A stretch of 7,538 nt of DNA from RGIG3994 sp964461635 (GTDB lineage Bacteria; Bacillota; Clostridia; Oscillospirales; CAG-272), in the NCBI GenBank assembly GCA_964461635.1, contig CAYWVC010000055.1, positions 1 through 7,538 of the forward strand. The letters run 5' to 3'. Made by a program: the position numbers and the translations under genes. The notes under the pieces are model-generated. The model was not told where the DNA came from and ran no database searches. It was given only the letters and a program-made list of their open reading frames with translations. Every line of letters starts with the position of its first letter. Within the stretch, counting starts at the first letter, position 1. Below, piece after piece: positions 5,171 to 7,538 of this stretch.

Positions 5171-6370
5171 TTATTTTTTATCGTCATTCTGCGAAATTAC
5201 CTTGCAGAGCTCACGGTCATACTGCTTCACGACCGTCGTATCCTGCTTATCGGCAACTCGGACCTTGACCGTTCCCGCGATAGGGGATATTTCGGTAACC
5301 GTTCCGCGCCCGTCGGGGGTGTCCACGATGCTGTCGACCGGGGGCATCAGCGCTATCTCGCGCTGATAGGTTTCGTATTCATACCTCAGACAGCACATAA
5401 GCCTGCCGCAGGCACCGGATATTTTGGAGGAATTAAGCGAAAGATTTTGCTCCTTAGCCATCTTGATCGAAACCTGAACGAAGTCGGAAAGATAGCTGGC
5501 ACAGCAGAGCGGTCTGCCGCAGACTCCCAAGCCGCCCATAAGCTTTGCTTCGTCGCGGATTCCGATCTGCCGAAGCTCTATTCTTATGCGGAATACGGAG
5601 GCGAGGTCCTTTACCAGCTCTCTGAAATCGACCCTGCCCGCCGAGGTGAAGTAGAATATAAGCTTTTGGTTATCAAACGTGTACTGCGCATCGACGAGCT
5701 TCATATCAAGTCCGTGATCGGCGATCTTCCCGAGACAGATGCGGAAAGCCTCCTTTCCGCTATTGACGTTATTTTCGTTGTGCGCTACGTCCTCGTCGGT
5801 CGCAAGCCTTAAAACGGGGCGAAGCGGTTGCACGATGCTGTCGGAGAGGACCATACGGTTGGCAAGGTACACTTGACCGAATTCCACACCGCGCGCGGTT
5901 TCCACTATTGCGAAATCTCCGACCTTGGCGGTGATTCCGTTGGGGGCGAAATAATAGGTCTTTCCGACCTTGTTGAACTTAATGCCCACGACCTCGGTGC
6001 GCGGGCGGTCGTCCTCGACCGGGGGCTTTTCGTTAAGTATTGCGTCTATCGCTTCCTGCGTAACTACGTAGTCAAGCTCCTTTTTCTTCTTTTTGTCCTC
6101 GGGAAAAACGAGAAAATCGTCCTCAAAGAGGATCGGCACGGTTTTGCCGTTCGCTTGGTATTCCGGCTCACCGGTCAAAGGGGCAGACTGATCGCGGTTG
6201 CGTTCCCGTGCGTTCTTGCCGGGGGCTTTGTCGGATCTGTTGTTGCCGTTGCGCGGGGGATAGGGCTTGCCGCCGCGCGGCTTTTTGCCGTGGGAGCCCT
6301 TTGGCGCTCCGGCATTTGCGGTATTATCGAATTTTTTCGGCTGTTTCTTCTCGCCGTTTGTATTTGGCAT
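5171..6370 (-). CDS. ricT: RicT (YaaT), PSP1-domain regulatory protein, with long N-terminal extension
   Basis: A 399-residue PSP1-family protein. In B. subtilis RicT (YaaT) joins RicA and RicF in a complex that carries [4Fe-4S] clusters, helps RNase Y process mRNAs, and affects sporulation, competence and biofilm formation. The conserved core runs from about 127 to 385: VVGIKFNKVGKTYYF (127-141), GDFAIVETARGVEFGQV (151-167), VDAQYTFDNQKLIFYFTS (226-243), RIELRQIGIRDEAK (263-276), then GVCGRPLCC (282-290) and GACGRLMCCLRYE (319-331), with Cys284, 289, 290, 321, 326 and 327 as candidate cluster ligands. Residues 1-126 are an addition to the roughly 275-residue B. subtilis form. They are rich in Lys, Arg, Gly, Asn and Pro up to about 76, then more acidic around a KKKKK run (93-97), and are probably disordered. 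The ATG at 6370 has AAAGGA about 9 bases upstream, overlapping the end of holB 16 bases away, so it is cotranscribed with holB. Confidence 0.94.
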   Translation of the reverse strand: MPNTNGEKKQPKKFDNTANAGAPKGSHGKKPRGGKPYPPRNGNNRSDKAPGKNARERNRDQSAPLTGEPEYQANGKTVPILFEDDFLVFPEDKKKKKELDYVVTQEAIDAILNEKPPVEDDRPRTEVVGIKFNKVGKTYYFAPNGITAKVGDFAIVETARGVEFGQVYLANRMVLSDSIVQPLRPVLRLATDEDVAHNENNVNSGKEAFRICLGKIADHGLDMKLVDAQYTFDNQKLIFYFTSAGRVDFRELVKDLASVFRIRIELRQIGIRDEAKLMGGLGVCGRPLCCASYLSDFVQVSIKMAKEQNLSLNSSKISGACGRLMCCLRYEYETYQREIALMPPVDSIVDTPDGRGTVTEISPIAGTVKVRVADKQDTTVVKQYDRELCKVISQNDDKK

Positions 6371-6386
6371 TTTACAATTCCTTTCT

Positions 6387-7412
6387 TTAACCGTCGCAGG
6401 TGATAAGTTCGACGACGGTAAGCTTGACGTTTGCGTTATGGGAAAGGGCTTCGTCGGCGTTTACGCAACCCTCGTATATCTTCAGTATGAACGGTGCCGA
6501 CCGCTTGTCGGAGAGGGCGAGCGCCTCGTCACGGTCGTGATAGAAGCAAAGCGGTGCGGATTCGGATTTCTTGAGCAACAGGAGGTCGCGCAAAGCCAGC
6601 TCAAAGCCCGAAAGCAGGGGCTGAAGCTCCTCACGCTTCGTCGGTAAAAGGTGGATAAGCTCGGCTCGTGCCCCGCCCGAACGCACACCGAGCATAGTGG
6701 ACACAAAGGTTCTTACGGTGCTCCTGTATTCGAGCATCGAGGCTCTGTTATCGGGCTTTAGCAGGTCGAGCGCCTTTCCGATACTGCCATTGGATGCCAT
6801 AACTATTTCGTTGAGCTCGGTTTCCGATATCCTATCTATGTCCGAAACGTCGTTGCGGCGGTGAAGATGATCAAGCATCTCGGCAGCTCCGATCGGCTCG
6901 GTGCGAAGGATGGGGGCACGGCTGCGTACCGTTTCAAGCAGCATCCCCGAGTTTTCGCAGAGCAAAATAAAGAGTGCGTAACGCGGCGGTTCCTCAAGGG
7001 TCAGCAGCAACGTGTTCTGCGCTTGAACCGTCATTTTGTCCGCGTCCTCAATGATATATACCTTCACGTCGAGCTCGTTCGGGATGATGGCGACGTCTTC
7101 TTTTATAAATCGCGACGCTTCAACACCGAGCTGGGCCTTACCGTCCTCGCGCCGCACGTATATCACGTCGGGGGACAGCCTGTTGAGTATTTTTCGGCAA
7201 TTCTCGCACTCAAGGCAGGGAAGCGGATATCCGTCGTCGCTCAGGTGTTCGCAGGCGACGGCGGCGGCTATGCTTTGCGCCAAAAGCTCTTTGCCCGAGC
7301 CATCGGCACCTTCGATTATATAAGCGTGCGAAAGCTTGCCGTTTATTACGTCGTTGCAGAGCCTTGTTTTCAACGGCATATTCGCCACTATATGGGGCAT
7401 TGGAGCCTTCAC
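6387..7412 (-). CDS. holB: DNA polymerase III delta' subunit (clamp loader)
   Basis: A AAA+ clamp-loader subunit of 341 residues that with delta and tau/gamma loads the sliding clamp at the replication fork. Landmarks are SHAYIIEG (28-35), a P-loop-like GADGSGKE (35-42), a zinc-ribbon cysteine set Cys54, 66, 69, 72 (CLECENC), the Walker B-like VYIIEDADKMT (118-128), NTLLLTLEEPP (133-143), and the sensor-2 region ASNGSIGKAL (206-215). The family's SRC motif reads SRA here (164-166), keeping the arginine, and the P-loop ends GKE rather than GKT/S, so own ATP binding is doubtful, as in many delta' proteins. GTG at 7412 is chosen as the start because GGAGGT (7426-7421) lies 8 bases upstream; the ATG codons at 7400 and 7379 have no well-placed site. 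It heads the leftward group under a consensus promoter, followed by ricT as in B. subtilis. Confidence 0.93.
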   Translation of the reverse strand: MKAPMPHIVANMPLKTRLCNDVINGKLSHAYIIEGADGSGKELLAQSIAAAVACEHLSDDGYPLPCLECENCRKILNRLSPDVIYVRREDGKAQLGVEASRFIKEDVAIIPNELDVKVYIIEDADKMTVQAQNTLLLTLEEPPRYALFILLCENSGMLLETVRSRAPILRTEPIGAAEMLDHLHRRNDVSDIDRISETELNEIVMASNGSIGKALDLLKPDNRASMLEYRSTVRTFVSTMLGVRSGGARAELIHLLPTKREELQPLLSGFELALRDLLLLKKSESAPLCFYHDRDEALALSDKRSAPFILKIYEGCVNADEALSHNANVKLTVVELITCDG

Positions 7413-7420
7413 TCGTGTGT

Positions 7421-7426
7421 ACCTCC
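7421..7426 (-). promoter_or_regulatory. Ribosome binding site setting a GTG start for holB
   Basis: GGAGGT on the - strand lies 8 bases before GTG (7412-7410) but 20 bases before the first ATG at 7400, which decides for the GTG start. Confidence 0.75.
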
Positions 7427-7431
7427 GCCGA

Positions 7432-7470
7432 CGTTGCTTGTGCAACGAAATTTTCCATCGTACAGACGAT
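7432..7470 (-). promoter_or_regulatory. Two small hairpins in the holB leader
   Basis: Read leftward, ATCGT-CTGT-ACGAT (7470-7457) lies at the predicted 5' end of the mRNA. It is followed by CGTTGC-ACAA-GCAACG (7447-7432), 5 bases ahead of GGAGGT. Both arms are perfect with 4-base loops. They may protect the 5' end or tune translation; neither is followed by a T-tract, so they are not terminators. Confidence 0.5.
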
Positions 7471-7479
7471 ATCAATTTA

Positions 7480-7508
7480 ATTATAACACACAAAGCATTT
7501 GATGTCAA
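7480..7508 (-). promoter_or_regulatory. Sigma-A promoter of the holB-ricT operon
   Basis: On the - strand a perfect -35 TTGACA (7508-7503), 17-base spacer and perfect TATAAT (7485-7480) occur, with an extended TG (TGTTATAAT). AT-rich DNA upstream (7511-7532) could add a weak UP effect. Transcription should start near 7473, giving a leader of about 60 bases. The remaining bases 7509-7538 hold no gene that I can see. Confidence 0.9.
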
Positions 7509-7538
7509 TTGCAAAATTACAAGAATAATTATCTAATA

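Noticed and set aside
5165..5812. 215-codon open frame on the + strand across ricT
   Set aside because: It is antisense to conserved RicT cysteine motifs and shows no domain of its own.
7210..7458. 82-codon leftward open frame starting in the holB leader (ATG 7458)
   Set aside because: No ribosome binding site precedes it, the ATG lies in a leader hairpin, and most of it runs out of frame through holB.

Overview
The window looks like chromosome of a Gram-positive anaerobe in the Clostridia (Bacillota), probably an uncultured or gut Oscillospirales/Eubacteriales-type bacterium. This is inferred from several things: a clostridial 2[4Fe-4S] ferredoxin, an archaeal/eukaryotic-type prolyl-tRNA synthetase, a DUF4830 protein, strong AGGAGG-type ribosome binding sites, near-consensus sigma-A promoters, and the holB-ricT-trmN6 gene order known from Bacillus subtilis (holB-yaaT-yabA-yabB). 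No species can be named from sequence alone.

Layout. The left part reads rightward: proS (106-1551), an FtsW/RodA-family SEDS polymerase (1587-2687) and a small membrane-anchored DUF4830 protein (2805-3290). The right part reads leftward, in transcription order: holB (7412-6387), ricT (6370-5171), a ferredoxin (5078-4905), trmN6 (4813-4052) and a TtcA-type tRNA thiolase (4059-3295). The two groups converge, with only 4 bases between the stop codons at 3290 and 3295. Intergenic DNA is short and every stretch of it is accounted for below. No mobile element, CRISPR array, rRNA or tRNA gene is seen.

How the genes fit together. Most are informational housekeeping genes: proline charging of tRNA (proS), the clamp-loader delta' subunit (holB), the RNase Y-associated RicT protein, and two tRNA-modifying enzymes whose reading frames overlap by 8 bases. 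Three consecutive leftward products are Fe-S proteins or probable ones (RicT, ferredoxin, TtcA-like). The SEDS protein makes peptidoglycan glycan strands; the DUF4830 protein is of unknown function.

Regulation visible in the DNA. Three sigma-A promoters stand out: proS (TTGACA-17-TATAAT), holB (TTGACA-17-TATAAT with an extended -10) and the ferredoxin gene (extended -10 plus an AT tract matching the full UP-element consensus at the right distance). The most interesting non-coding structures are two. First, a 23-bp hairpin sequesters the ribosome binding site and start codon of the DUF4830 gene, with a -10-like TATAAT placed so that a transcript starting there would escape the hairpin. Second, a pair of intrinsic-terminator-like hairpins at the convergent junction each lie inside the coding sequence of the opposing gene. 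I found no new defence or mobile system here.
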